Shown here: positions 15,944-24,698 of the stretch, one piece after another
How the letters are laid out: the number at the start of each line of letters is the position of its first letter
Numbering within the stretch: position 1 is the first letter of the stretch
Source: an uncultured Acetatifactor sp.
GTDB taxonomy: Bacteria > Bacillota > Clostridia > Lachnospirales > Lachnospiraceae
Assembly (NCBI RefSeq): GCF_910585425.1
Contig: NZ_CAJUCP010000063.1
Location: 1-32,110, forward strand
Length of the DNA stretch: 32,110 nucleotides
Direction of reading: 5' to 3'
Made by a program: the position numbers and the translations under genes
The notes under the pieces: model-generated
Seen by the model: the letters and a program-made list of their open reading frames with translations, nothing else
What the model was told of the DNA's origin: nothing
Database searches by the model: none

Positions 15944-17197
15944 ATGGTGGTCTTCTCAGACAAATATACGGAATCTGTCAGAATATTACAGGAGACATTT
16001 CACAGAATGGGATGTGATGCAAAAATCGTGGTGCTGGAAGATGACGGATTCCTGCCGGAGGGAACGGAATCCCTTTATGAATACTTCATGTATCGGAATC
16101 GCCAGGGAGAACTTGTGGAAAAAGACCTTTTCTATAACTTTCTGGAGCTTCCTCCATTCTGGGAAGTGCGGCTGACAGGGGGAAGGGGCGCTGTCTTCCA
16201 CATGGGCTGTGAAAAGGCGCGGATCTGTTTTCGGGAACCGGCAGAGAACCGGAATGTGCTCTGGGTGGAATGGCATATGGAAGACGGGTGGGTCTACCGG
16301 ACCGATTTCTACAACAGATATGGTCTGCGATATGCAAGCGCATTTTCAGATACAGCGGGGAAAATGAACGCAAAGGTATATTACTCCACACAGAATCAGG
16401 AACAGGTGGTGGAGCAGCCGGGCAATCATATCATCTCACTGTTGGAGGAGGGCCAGCTTAAGAAATGTTTTGCCTCCAGGGCCGAATTCGTTCAGTATTA
16501 CAGAGAGGAAAGCGGCTTGAAGGAAGCAGGTATCCTAATGGTGCAGGAAGCAGAGTCTTTAGAGGATTTGGAGCTTGTCGGCAGCGGCAGGGATTATTGG
16601 AAGCGCATCCTGTTTTCGGACAGGGGGCTGCTGGACAGATATATAGCCATGGGGGGACAGAATGGCAGCCTGTTTTACGGGATTCCGGAAGCGTACAGGG
16701 AGAACCGTGCCAGGGGAGAGGCCATGATCCTGACAGCCTCCGATCAGGTGGAGCATGTGGAAGACCTGATTAGAGGACTGCCGGACATGATGTTCCACAT
16801 AGCGGCCAACACGCAGGTATCAGACAGGCTTGGAAGGTTGGCAGAGCTGGAAAATGTAAGGGTCTATCCACAGATAAGCGGCCAGGATTTGGCCGGGCTA
16901 TGGGATATCTGTGATTTTTACCTGGATATCAATCATTATCGGGAGATATACAATGCAGTTTCCACGGCTCATGAGAAGAATCTCGTCATTCTGGGATTCA
17001 GGGATACCGTTCACCACAGGGAGCTGATGGCAGATGTGTGCATATATGATGGGGCTGATTGGGGGGAGATGGCTTTGGCTATTGGAAGGCTGCGGGCAGA
17101 CTCAGGAGCGTTACAGGATACATTGGCATCACAGCAGGAACAGAAGCGGAAGATTTGGAGTCGGTTTATGCAGGATTTGGGACAGGGACGGTATTGA
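15944..17197 (+). CDS. GtfB-like protein, copy 2 (divergent)
   Basis: A divergent and shorter relative of GtfB, 417 residues. Seen: an N-terminus (MVVFSDKYTESVRILQETF) that lines up with the LLFDNYGTDSQNLHTSF start of the other copies, a beta domain with TDFYNRYGLRYAS, and the C-terminal CDFYLDINHYREIYNAVS block. The GHIYEF-KENGH segment of copies 1 and 3 is missing and replaced by LFYGIPEAYRENRARGEAM. The open frame starts at ATG 15923, but ATG 15944 fits the family better and has GGAAGGA eight bases upstream. It is not directly overlapped by a GtfA gene. It might assist copy 4 just downstream, serve copies 1 or 2 in trans, or bind a different acceptor. Confidence 0.75.
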   Translation: MVVFSDKYTESVRILQETFHRMGCDAKIVVLEDDGFLPEGTESLYEYFMYRNRQGELVEKDLFYNFLELPPFWEVRLTGGRGAVFHMGCEKARICFREPAENRNVLWVEWHMEDGWVYRTDFYNRYGLRYASAFSDTAGKMNAKVYYSTQNQEQVVEQPGNHIISLLEEGQLKKCFASRAEFVQYYREESGLKEAGILMVQEAESLEDLELVGSGRDYWKRILFSDRGLLDRYIAMGGQNGSLFYGIPEAYRENRARGEAMILTASDQVEHVEDLIRGLPDMMFHIAANTQVSDRLGRLAELENVRVYPQISGQDLAGLWDICDFYLDINHYREIYNAVSTAHEKNLVILGFRDTVHHRELMADVCIYDGADWGEMALAIGRLRADSGALQDTLASQQEQKRKIWSRFMQDLGQGRY

Positions 17198-17239
17198 GCA
17201 TAGTATATGCAGGAAAAAACAGTAGGAGGGAAGACGACC

Positions 17240-18730
17240 ATGGTGTACAATTTTAACTTAGGCATCGGCTGGGCCAGCAGCGGGGTGGAATATGCGCAGG
17301 CTTACAGAGCCAGGCTGCTGCGGGGGATCGGCCAGGAGGCCAGATTCGTATTCACGGATATGTTCCCCAGGGAGAATATCCAGCATATGACGGAGAACAT
17401 CGGCTTTCTGGATGAGGAGGTCATATGGCTTTATACGTTTTTCACAGACTGCAGGATTTCGGCGGTGACTTTTACCTTGAAACAGCTGGAGGAGACATTC
17501 GGGGACAGGAAGTTTGCCGGTGAGAGGGACGGAGCCAAGGTAAAGTATACCTTTCCGGGCACTAACACCTACTATATGGCCTATCTGGTCAACGGGCAGG
17601 AGAGAAGGGTACATCGCGTGGAGATGGTATCGAATGGCTGCCTGATTCGGAAGGATTATTACACCTATTGCAGGATATATTCGGAATATTATGCACCCCT
17701 GGACAATACGGCACATCTCTATCACCGGAGGTTTTTCAATGAGGACGGGGCGGTGGCCTATGAGGAGATCATCGATGGGGACAGGGTCATGTACCAGTTC
17801 CCGGACCGGCTCCTGTGCTCCAAGGAGGAGCTGGTGGGATATCTGGTATCGCGGCTTAACCTGACGAAAAAGGATGTGGTCCTCATCGACAGGACCACGG
17901 GAATCGGCCAGGCCATTCTGCAGAATGCCGGTTCGGCCAGGGTAGGGATTGTGATCCATGCAGACCATTTCAGCGAGGGCAACACGGACGAGGAAGCGGT
18001 GCTCTGGAACAATTATTATGAGTATGCATTTTCCCAGTGGAAGCATATCAAGTTCTACGTGGCATCTACGGATGTCCAGAACCGCCTCCTGAAACAGCAG
18101 TTCAAGAAATATATGGGCATCAGCCCCAAGGTGGTGACGATTCCGGTGGGAAGCCTGGAAGAACTGAAGAAGCCGGATAAGGCCAGGCGAAGGCATGCCC
18201 TGATTACGGCATCGCGACTGGCCGGTGAGAAGCATATCGACTGGATTATTGATGCAGTGGTGGCTGCAAGGGAGAAGGTTCCGGATATTTCCATTGACAT
18301 CTATGGGAAAGGGGGAGAAGAGGAGAAGCTGCGGGCACAGATCGCGAAGCTGGACTGCGGGGATTATGTACGTCTGTGCGGCCAGCAGAACCTGCAGGAG
18401 GTCTACCAGAATTATGAGGCTTATCTGTCAGGATCCACCAGCGAGGGGTTCGGCCTTACCCTGATGGAGGCGGTGGGGGCCGGACTTCCCATCATCGGCT
18501 TTGATGTGCGGTATGGCAATCCCAACTTCATAGATGATGCGGAAAACGGATATCTGATTCCGGTACATGACAAGATGGAGAAGCAGGAGCGGGTAGAGAA
18601 GCTGGCGGCATGCATCGTGCGCCTGTTCACAGAGGCAGACCTGGAGCGCTTCCATGCACATTCTTATGAGAAGGCGAAGGCCTATCTGACCAAGGAGGTA
18701 GAAGAAAAATGGAGAGGCATACTGAAATGA
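17240..18730 (+). CDS. gtfA: GtfA-like glycosyltransferase, copy 4 (most canonical)
   Basis: This copy carries the classical GtfA signature: start MVYNFNLGIGWASSGVEYAQ, beta domain, donor block ASRLAGEKHIDWII, and an E-x7-E pair in SEGFGLTLMEAVGAGLP (first Glu at residue 402), then FDVRYGNPNFI. These match my memory of streptococcal GtfA better than copies 1-3 do. The open frame reaches ATG 17207, but ATG 17240 is chosen because AGGAGGG lies nine bases before it and it gives the family N-terminus. With gtfB3 immediately downstream and overlapping, it is the best candidate for the ancestral GtfA of the locus, giving O-GlcNAc on Ser/Thr of the SRRP. About 496 residues, the usual length. Confidence 0.87.
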   Translation: MVYNFNLGIGWASSGVEYAQAYRARLLRGIGQEARFVFTDMFPRENIQHMTENIGFLDEEVIWLYTFFTDCRISAVTFTLKQLEETFGDRKFAGERDGAKVKYTFPGTNTYYMAYLVNGQERRVHRVEMVSNGCLIRKDYYTYCRIYSEYYAPLDNTAHLYHRRFFNEDGAVAYEEIIDGDRVMYQFPDRLLCSKEELVGYLVSRLNLTKKDVVLIDRTTGIGQAILQNAGSARVGIVIHADHFSEGNTDEEAVLWNNYYEYAFSQWKHIKFYVASTDVQNRLLKQQFKKYMGISPKVVTIPVGSLEELKKPDKARRRHALITASRLAGEKHIDWIIDAVVAAREKVPDISIDIYGKGGEEEKLRAQIAKLDCGDYVRLCGQQNLQEVYQNYEAYLSGSTSEGFGLTLMEAVGAGLPIIGFDVRYGNPNFIDDAENGYLIPVHDKMEKQERVEKLAACIVRLFTEADLERFHAHSYEKAKAYLTKEVEEKWRGILK

Positions 18731-20079
18731 AGGACACCATACTGCTCTTTGACAATTACGGAACAGACAGTCAGAACCTGCATACTTCCTTCCGGCTGGC
18801 AGGGTTCCCCTATCCGGCGGTGGTGATTGAGGACAATGGGTTCCTGCCGGAAGGGGTCATGTCTGTCTATGGCTTTTTCCTGGGGGATTTCAGGGAAGTC
18901 CTGGGGGAGGGGGCGCGCCCTAAGTTCTTCAACCAGGTAGCGGTGCCGGACTACTGGGAAATCAGCGGCACCAACTCCAGCGGATCCATACATGACGGGC
19001 CTGTGGAGCGGGGGAAGATTTTCTATGCGGAGCCTGCCCACAGGCGCCGCGTGAGGATCGTGGACTGGTATGATGAGAAGGGATGCGTCCGTTCCAGCGA
19101 CCATTATAACCGCTATGGGGCCCTGTTTGCCAGGACTGTCTTCAATGCCGGAGGGAAGAAGTTCAGCAGGTCCTATTTCTCAGCCAAAGGACAGGAAGTC
19201 ATTGTGGAGAATTATGTCACAGGGGATATTGTGCTCAATGAAGGGGCGGAAGTGCGGATCTTCCACACAAAGCCAGAATTCATCGTATATTTCCTGGAGC
19301 GGGCAGGGTTTCTGGAGAGCCGGATTTTCTTCAATTCCCTGTCTACGCCATTCTTTGTGTCCAACCAGCTTGCCGCAGGCGCAAAAAGGGACATTCTGTT
19401 CTGGCAGGAGCCTGCCAGGGAGGACATCCCGGGAAACATGCAGGTCATTTTCCGGGGACAGGCCAGCCGAACGGCAAATGTCATGGTGCAGAAGCGGCAG
19501 TCCTATGACAAGCTGATTGCCCTGGGGGCAGATAAAGGCATGACCCATCATTTGGGCCATATCTATGAGTTTGCCAAGGAGAACGGGCACAGACCGGAGG
19601 CGCTGATCTGCACCAATTCCGACAGGCTGGAGCAGTGTAAAATGCTGATTGAGTCCCTTCCCCAGATGCATTTCCACATCGCGGCGCTGACGGAGATGTC
19701 GTCAAAACTTATGAATCTGGACAATTATGGGAATGTAAGCCTGTATCCGGGGGCGAAACAGAAGATTCTGGACAGCCTGTTTGAGGAATGTGATTTCTAC
19801 TTTGACATCAACCATGAGACAGAGATTGTGTCCGCGGTCCGCAGGGCGTTTCTGCACAATCAGCTCATATTTGCTTTTCAGGAGACCGCGCACAACCGGG
19901 ATTATGTGGCAGATGTCCATGTGTATCCGGCAAGCAATGTAAACCGGATGATTGCTGATGTCAGGAAGGCCATGAAGGATGCGGCAGTGCTGGATCAGCG
20001 CCTGGAGAGGCAGCGGGAGGCAGCCATGGCAGAGACAGCGGAGCGGTATGTGGAGGCCTGTTCACTGCTTCATGGTTGA
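18709..20079 (+). CDS. gtfB: GtfB-like glycosylation co-subunit, copy 3
   Basis: A full-length GtfB-family protein, about 456 residues. Seen: KDTILLFDNYGTDSQNLHTS at the N-terminus, HYNRYGALFARTVFNAGG in the beta domain, the GHIYEFAKENGHRPEALICT block, and CDFYFDINHETEIVSAVRRA near the end. It is very like copy 1. Two starts fit: ATG 18709 (AAGGAGG ten bases upstream, matching the layout of copy 1) and ATG 18727, which overlaps the gtfA4 stop by four bases (ATGA). Either way it is coupled to gtfA4 and should form the canonical GtfA-GtfB complex. It is the last gene of the glycosylation block; a hairpin with a T-run follows. Confidence 0.85.
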   Translation: MERHTEMKDTILLFDNYGTDSQNLHTSFRLAGFPYPAVVIEDNGFLPEGVMSVYGFFLGDFREVLGEGARPKFFNQVAVPDYWEISGTNSSGSIHDGPVERGKIFYAEPAHRRRVRIVDWYDEKGCVRSSDHYNRYGALFARTVFNAGGKKFSRSYFSAKGQEVIVENYVTGDIVLNEGAEVRIFHTKPEFIVYFLERAGFLESRIFFNSLSTPFFVSNQLAAGAKRDILFWQEPAREDIPGNMQVIFRGQASRTANVMVQKRQSYDKLIALGADKGMTHHLGHIYEFAKENGHRPEALICTNSDRLEQCKMLIESLPQMHFHIAALTEMSSKLMNLDNYGNVSLYPGAKQKILDSLFEECDFYFDINHETEIVSAVRRAFLHNQLIFAFQETAHNRDYVADVHVYPASNVNRMIADVRKAMKDAAVLDQRLERQREAAMAETAERYVEACSLLHG

Positions 20080-20127
20080 GGTTTGATGTAAGCCTATCGT
20101 GGAAAAACGGATAAACTTGCCGGGAAG

Positions 20128-20200
20128 ATGCCGATATGGCGCAGACGGGATTCCCTCGCCTGCGCCTTTTGCCTTCAGGAGACCATGTCGGCATGTTTTT
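20128..20200 (+). terminator. Nested hairpin with T-runs closing the aSec operon
   Basis: Inner stem GGCGCAG (20138-20144) pairs with CTGCGCC (20160-20166) and is followed by TTTT. Outer stem ATGCCGA (20128-20134) pairs with TCGGCAT (20188-20194) and is followed by a T-run to 20200. It lies between the + strand gtfB3 and the end of the - strand subtilase, where a terminator is expected. The long inner loop makes the strength uncertain. Bases 20080-20127 hold nothing else that I can recognise. Confidence 0.5.
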
Positions 20201-22193
20201 ATGTCGGCAGACTGGAACTGACGCACAGCCCGCCCCATCCGACCCTGCTGTTGGGATACGCCGTCTCTCCCCGCAGCGCCCTGGCTCCGGCCCGCAGGTA
20301 CGCTTTCACCTTCTCCCCATACAGGAACACGTCGTTCCCCCGCACAATCCCCCATTCCATGAGCAGCGCGCAGCTTCCCGCCACGATGGGCGTGGCGAAG
20401 GAGGTGCCCGTCACCGGCGTATAGCCCCCATGGATATCCGGCGCGATGATGCCCACCCCCGGCGCGGCCAGGTCCGGCTTGGCCAGCCCGGCTGCCACCA
20501 CGCCGATGGTCCGGTTGGCGTCCGCGTACCCCCGCCCCGAGAAATCCGCGTAAGCCTCATAGGTGCTGTCGTAGGCGCCCACGGATATGACCTTTGCCGC
20601 GGTGGAGGGAATGGTCAGGGTCACCTCCGGCGTGGACTGGTAGAAGCCGGTGCCCGCCGCCCGCACCACCGCGGAGGGCAGGTAGAAATAATAGCGCCCC
20701 GTCACCACCTGTAGGGGCTCCAGCCGGATTGTCCATACGCCGCTGTTGATGTAGTTCCGGCCGTCCGGCAGCATCTCGAAATAGATCTCCTCCGCCACCG
20801 CGTAAGGTGCGGGCTTCCCGAAATAGACCAGTATCTGGGTCTGTTCCAGGCGCAGGGTGTATTTCCCGCCGCTGATCATGGCCGGAAGCTGGGTCTCCTG
20901 CCCGCCGGGGGAGCGCAGGAAGATGCGGTAGGTATCGCAATAGTTTTTCCAGAGCTGGACGTTCAGGGTGCGCTCATAGTCCGCCACTGCCAGCTCCACG
21001 GACACAGGACGGGCGATGGGGCCGATTCGGCTGGGGATGCCGTCTGCGCTGCCGGAGGGGATTCCTGCCCCCGGCCTGCCTCCGGCGATGTCGTCCTCCT
21101 GCAGAAGGCTGCCTGCCAGATGGCCGCCGCTGTTCCCCTCATTGCCGCTTCCCACGCAGATGACGGTGCGGCCGATTTCGGCGGCATTGTCCAGAAACCG
21201 CTCTATCAGGGAGCTTCCGTCATGGGCTCCGTAGGTGTTGCCGAAGCTCAGGTTGATGGCCAGGGGCATCTGCAGCTCCAGGGCTTTGCGGATCGCGTAG
21301 GTCACTGCCCGCATGATTTCTGTGGTCCTGGGAAAGGAGGCCGCGTCCGGCAGTCCCAGCTTGACGATCAGAAGCTCTGCCTCCGGCGCCACGCCCTGAT
21401 ACATGGGGCTGTCCCCTGCGGCGATTCCTGCCACCGCCGTGCCGTGGCCGCTGGAGTCTATGCTGGGCAGCAGCTCGAACTGCCTCTGTCCCGCGGGAGC
21501 CGCCAGGGCCCGATCGATCTGCGCGGAATCGAATTCCACCCCGAGCCTGTAGCCTGCAGGCGGACGGCGGATTGGGCGTGCTGCGGATGAACCGGAATCC
21601 GACCTGTCAGGCGAGTCGGCATTTTCCGCAAGGCCAGCATCGGCTGTAGCCCCATCCCTGGCCGGGGAACTGTCACCGGTAGCACCGTCTCCGGCCTCCT
21701 GCCCAGCGCCGTCCACGGCCGGGGCCTCCGGCTGCAGGGTCTGGTCCCAGAGGAACCGGATCCTGGTGCTGCCGTCTGGTTTTCGGAATTCCGGTAATTT
21801 ATAATCGATTCCACTGTCCAGGACAGCCACCAGGATCCCGGCCCCGGAGAGGTTCGGGTCGCGCAGCGTCACCTGGGCGATGCAGGAATTGTCCGTTGGC
21901 ATCTCTATGTCATAGAAATACCGCTTTGGCATTTCCACGTATTCTATCTCTTCCAGCTCCACCATCCGCTCCACAAGCTGCTCCGGCACGGTCAGCACGG
22001 CGTACCCGGCAATGAGATATTCCACCTCTATGCCCAGGGCTTTCAGGGCCTCCAGGCTGCCATGGTACTTTACGATCAGCTCCCAGGTGCGGGCCTGGGT
22101 GTCGAAGCCCACATTCAGCTCCTCCGTCAGCGCCCTGGTCTGCTCCGGTGTCTGCAGGGCCAGTTGCAGGATATCCTCCAGTTTCTGGTTCAT
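20199..22193 (-). CDS. S8 family subtilisin-like serine protease, cytoplasmic type
   Basis: A 664-residue subtilase with an intact triad: Asp126 in VAVLDSGID, His250 in SSGHGTAVAG and Ser598 in GTSFATP; the oxyanion-hole Asn is in GSGNEGNSG. There is no signal peptide or membrane segment at the N-terminus. A prodomain-like part (residues 1-90) ends in YAVLTVPEQLVERMVELEEI. Two unusual features stand out: a low-complexity Asp/Ala/Gly/Ser-rich insertion at about 153-212 between the Asp and His motifs, and a large beta-rich insertion between the Asn and Ser motifs. The layout resembles clostridial Csp-type subtilases, which act on spore germination proteins, but other cytoplasmic roles are possible. 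ATG 22193 has AAGGAGGGAGCC directly upstream. The gene is very GC-rich and runs opposite to the aSec operon, so it is probably a separate unit. Confidence 0.88.
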   Translation of the reverse strand: MNQKLEDILQLALQTPEQTRALTEELNVGFDTQARTWELIVKYHGSLEALKALGIEVEYLIAGYAVLTVPEQLVERMVELEEIEYVEMPKRYFYDIEMPTDNSCIAQVTLRDPNLSGAGILVAVLDSGIDYKLPEFRKPDGSTRIRFLWDQTLQPEAPAVDGAGQEAGDGATGDSSPARDGATADAGLAENADSPDRSDSGSSAARPIRRPPAGYRLGVEFDSAQIDRALAAPAGQRQFELLPSIDSSGHGTAVAGIAAGDSPMYQGVAPEAELLIVKLGLPDAASFPRTTEIMRAVTYAIRKALELQMPLAINLSFGNTYGAHDGSSLIERFLDNAAEIGRTVICVGSGNEGNSGGHLAGSLLQEDDIAGGRPGAGIPSGSADGIPSRIGPIARPVSVELAVADYERTLNVQLWKNYCDTYRIFLRSPGGQETQLPAMISGGKYTLRLEQTQILVYFGKPAPYAVAEEIYFEMLPDGRNYINSGVWTIRLEPLQVVTGRYYFYLPSAVVRAAGTGFYQSTPEVTLTIPSTAAKVISVGAYDSTYEAYADFSGRGYADANRTIGVVAAGLAKPDLAAPGVGIIAPDIHGGYTPVTGTSFATPIVAGSCALLMEWGIVRGNDVFLYGEKVKAYLRAGARALRGETAYPNSRVGWGGLCVSSSLPT

Positions 22194-22282
22194 GGCTCCC
22201 TCCTTTTCCTCTCCCAGTTTATGCAGACGGGGGCATGTTTCAGAATAAGCTCGCGGAAAATCCGGCCGTCCGCAATTTGCAG

Positions 22283-22311
22283 TTGTGCAAGCAGGGGGAA
22301 TCGCTTATAAT
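22283..22311 (+). promoter_or_regulatory. Sigma-A-type promoter for the ThuA-like gene
   Basis: TTGTGC (22283-22288), 17 bases, then a perfect TATAAT (22306-22311). Transcription should start near 22318, giving a leader of about 88 bases before the ATG at 22406. It lies in the 212-base divergent gap between the subtilase and this gene. Confidence 0.75.
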
Positions 22312-22405
22312 AGAGACAGCAAATGCGGAGGGCAGGAGGGGACCACAGGCATCACAGGAAAACTGACCTGCATCCGCAAGGCGGCATAAGAATGGAGGAA
22401 AGAAC

Positions 22406-23113
22406 ATGAAAGTGACAGTATGGAATGAGAATCTGCACGAAAAGCTGGAGGAGCGCGTGACGGAGCTGTATCCCGGCGGGCTCCACACCTACATAGCCGG
22501 GTTCCTGGGCGATGAGGAGACCCAGGTGCGCACGGCTACGCTGGATGATGAAGAGTGCGGCCTGACGGAAGAGGTGCTTGCGGACACGGACGTGCTGGTA
22601 TGGTGGGGCCATATGGTCCACGACCGGGTGCCTGACGAAATCGTAGACCGGGTACAGCGCCACATCCTGTCCGGCATGGGCCTGGTAGTGCTGCACTCCG
22701 GCCACCATTCCAAGATTTTCCGCAGGATGCTGGGAACCACCTGCAACCTGAAATGGAGGGACGGCGCCAGGGAGCGGATCTGGACGGTAAAGCCAAACCA
22801 TCCGATCGCCAAGGGGATACCGGAGACATTCGCGCTGGACTGTGAGGAGATGTACGGAGAACCGTTCGATATCGCGGAGCCCCAGGAGACGGTCTTCATG
22901 GGATGGTTCAACGGCGGCGAGGTGTTCCGCAGCGGATGCACCTGGGTGCGGGGAAACGGGAAGATCTTCTATTTCCAGCCGGGACATGAGACCAACCTTT
23001 CCTTCCAGAACGAATATGTACAGCAGATCATCAAAAACGGCGTGCAGTGGGCATGCCCCATCCGGCGGGTGGAGCTGGACTGCCCGCATTTCCAGGCGCT
23101 GGAGAACGTGTAA
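22406..23113 (+). CDS. ThuA-like domain protein
   Basis: A 235-residue single-domain protein of the ThuA family, which has a class I glutamine-amidotransferase-like fold. The family is named after a trehalose-use gene of rhizobia, but its biochemical role is poorly known. Seen: TVWNENLHEK at the start, the central DVLVWWGHMVHDRVPDEIVD and LVVLHSGHHSKIF blocks, and the C-terminal GKIFYFQPGHETNLSF. There is no signal peptide. ATG 22406 follows GGAGGAAAGAAC, an ideal ribosome site, and a clear promoter lies upstream. An MBOAT gene follows on the same strand after 94 bases, but a strong hairpin lies between them, so co-transcription is uncertain. Confidence 0.82.
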   Translation: MKVTVWNENLHEKLEERVTELYPGGLHTYIAGFLGDEETQVRTATLDDEECGLTEEVLADTDVLVWWGHMVHDRVPDEIVDRVQRHILSGMGLVVLHSGHHSKIFRRMLGTTCNLKWRDGARERIWTVKPNHPIAKGIPETFALDCEEMYGEPFDIAEPQETVFMGWFNGGEVFRSGCTWVRGNGKIFYFQPGHETNLSFQNEYVQQIIKNGVQWACPIRRVELDCPHFQALENV

Positions 23114-23142
23114 GGGGGCTTCCTGTGCATTCTTTTCCGAAA

Positions 23143-23168
23143 CCCGCCCGGCATCATGCCGGTGCGGG
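23143..23168 (+). terminator. GC-rich hairpin after the ThuA-like gene, no T-run
   Basis: CCCGC and CCGGCAT on the left pair with ATGCCGG and GCGGG on the right with one bulged T, a compact very stable stem. No T-run follows on the + strand, so it may be an attenuator or a message-stabilising end rather than a true terminator. Confidence 0.35.
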
Positions 23169-23207
23169 AGCGGATGAGAATGCGGGAGCGTGGAAGGGAT
23201 TGATGAC

Positions 23208-24698
23208 ATGTCTTTCAATTCAGTTGATTATTTGATGTTCTTCCCCATAGTGGTGCTGCTGTACTTTGTGATGCCCCGGAAAGCAAGGATGTACTGGCTT
23301 CTGATAGCCAGTTACTACTTCTATATGTCCTGGAATGTGAAATATGGGCTCCTGATACTGCTCACCACCATCGTGACCTACGCATGCGGGCTGTCTTTAT
23401 CCTGGGTCAGGCAGCGCCAGGCCGGCAGGAAGCGGGGAGGCTTAAAAGCCGTAGTTTTTATAAGCCTGGTCGTCAACTTAGGGCTGCTGTTCTATTTCAA
23501 ATACACTGATTTTGCAATCGACAATCTCAATGCGGTGTTTCAGAAGACAGGCATTGCGGTACGGTGCCCCAATTTTGATATCGTCCTGCCGGTGGGAATC
23601 TCCTTTTTCATTTTCCAGGCAATCGGCTATACGATAGATGTGTACAGGGATGAGATTCAGGCTGAAAAGAACCCGTTCAGATATGCGTTGTTCGTCTCTT
23701 TTTTTCCTCAATTGGTTGCGGGCCCGATTGAAAGGTCAAAGAATCTGCTGGCTCAGCTAAGGGGCAATCCTGAATTCGATGTGGACGATGCAAAAGACGG
23801 ATTGCTTACCATGGCATACGGGCTGTTCATGAAAATTGCAGTGGCCGACAATATCGCGGCAGTGATAGACCCGGTCTTCAAAGCCCCGGACAGCCAGTCA
23901 GGCCTGATGCTTTTGACTGCAACGGTTTTGTTCGCGTTTCAGATTTATTGTGACTTTAACGGATATACACAGATTGCCATTGGCTCAGCCAGGGTGCTGG
24001 GGTTTAAGCTGAAACAGAACTTCGATGCGCCCTATATGGGGCGGTCCGTCAAGGATTTCTGGAGAAGATGGCATATTTCGCTGACATCATGGTTTCGGGA
24101 TTATCTGTATATTCCGCTTGGAGGCAGCAGAAAAGGAAAAGTCCGAAAACAGATGAATACAATGATTGTGTTCCTGTGCTCTGGCCTATGGCATGGAGCC
24201 GCCTGGCATTATGTGGCATGGGGAGGCCTGAACGGGCTTTTCAGTGTTATTGAAGACGTGAGCAGGCCTGTCAGGGACAAGATTGAGCGGAAGCTGTCGG
24301 TGGATAAAGGGGCATTCATGTACAGGGCGCTTCAGAGGATCGTTACATTTGTGTTCATTGACTTTACATGGCTGTTCTTCAGGGCGTCGAGTTTCAGGAC
24401 GGCATTGCAGATGCTGAAAAGAATCAAGAACGACTTCAGGCTGGCCTGGTTCATCGATTTCGGCTTTGTGGGAGCATTCAGCAGTTCCTATGTACTGATG
24501 ACAGTCATGGTTCCGCTTTTGATCATCATGGCAATAGATATACTGAAATATTGTGGAAAGGACATAAAGGCCGCGATTTTTAGACAGCAGATTGTATTCC
24601 GGTGGACTATATACGCAGGAATTATGCTGGCATTGCTCTACTGGGGGCTTTATGGGACAGGCTATGAACAGACGCAGTTCATCTACTTCCAATTCTAA
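23208..24698 (+). CDS. MBOAT-family membrane O-acyltransferase (AlgI-like)
   Basis: A membrane-bound O-acyltransferase of the AlgI/DltB type, which passes acyl groups (usually acetyl) across the membrane for addition to surface polymers. Seen: multiple membrane helices from DYLMFFPIVVLLYFVMPRKA onward, the PQLVAGPIER signature, FWRRWHISLTSWFRDYLYIP, and the catalytic-His motif SGLWHGAAWH with His329. Length is 496 residues as usual. The open frame begins at GTG 23190, but ATG 23208 gives the classical N-terminus and has GGAAGGG about nine bases upstream. Its 3' end overlaps the SGNH gene, a pairing typical of polymer O-acetylation systems. It is less GC-rich than the genes on either side. The acceptor polymer is unknown; peptidoglycan-linked polysaccharide, teichoic acid or surface glycan are options. 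Confidence 0.9.
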   Translation: MSFNSVDYLMFFPIVVLLYFVMPRKARMYWLLIASYYFYMSWNVKYGLLILLTTIVTYACGLSLSWVRQRQAGRKRGGLKAVVFISLVVNLGLLFYFKYTDFAIDNLNAVFQKTGIAVRCPNFDIVLPVGISFFIFQAIGYTIDVYRDEIQAEKNPFRYALFVSFFPQLVAGPIERSKNLLAQLRGNPEFDVDDAKDGLLTMAYGLFMKIAVADNIAAVIDPVFKAPDSQSGLMLLTATVLFAFQIYCDFNGYTQIAIGSARVLGFKLKQNFDAPYMGRSVKDFWRRWHISLTSWFRDYLYIPLGGSRKGKVRKQMNTMIVFLCSGLWHGAAWHYVAWGGLNGLFSVIEDVSRPVRDKIERKLSVDKGAFMYRALQRIVTFVFIDFTWLFFRASSFRTALQMLKRIKNDFRLAWFIDFGFVGAFSSSYVLMTVMVPLLIIMAIDILKYCGKDIKAAIFRQQIVFRWTIYAGIMLALLYWGLYGTGYEQTQFIYFQF

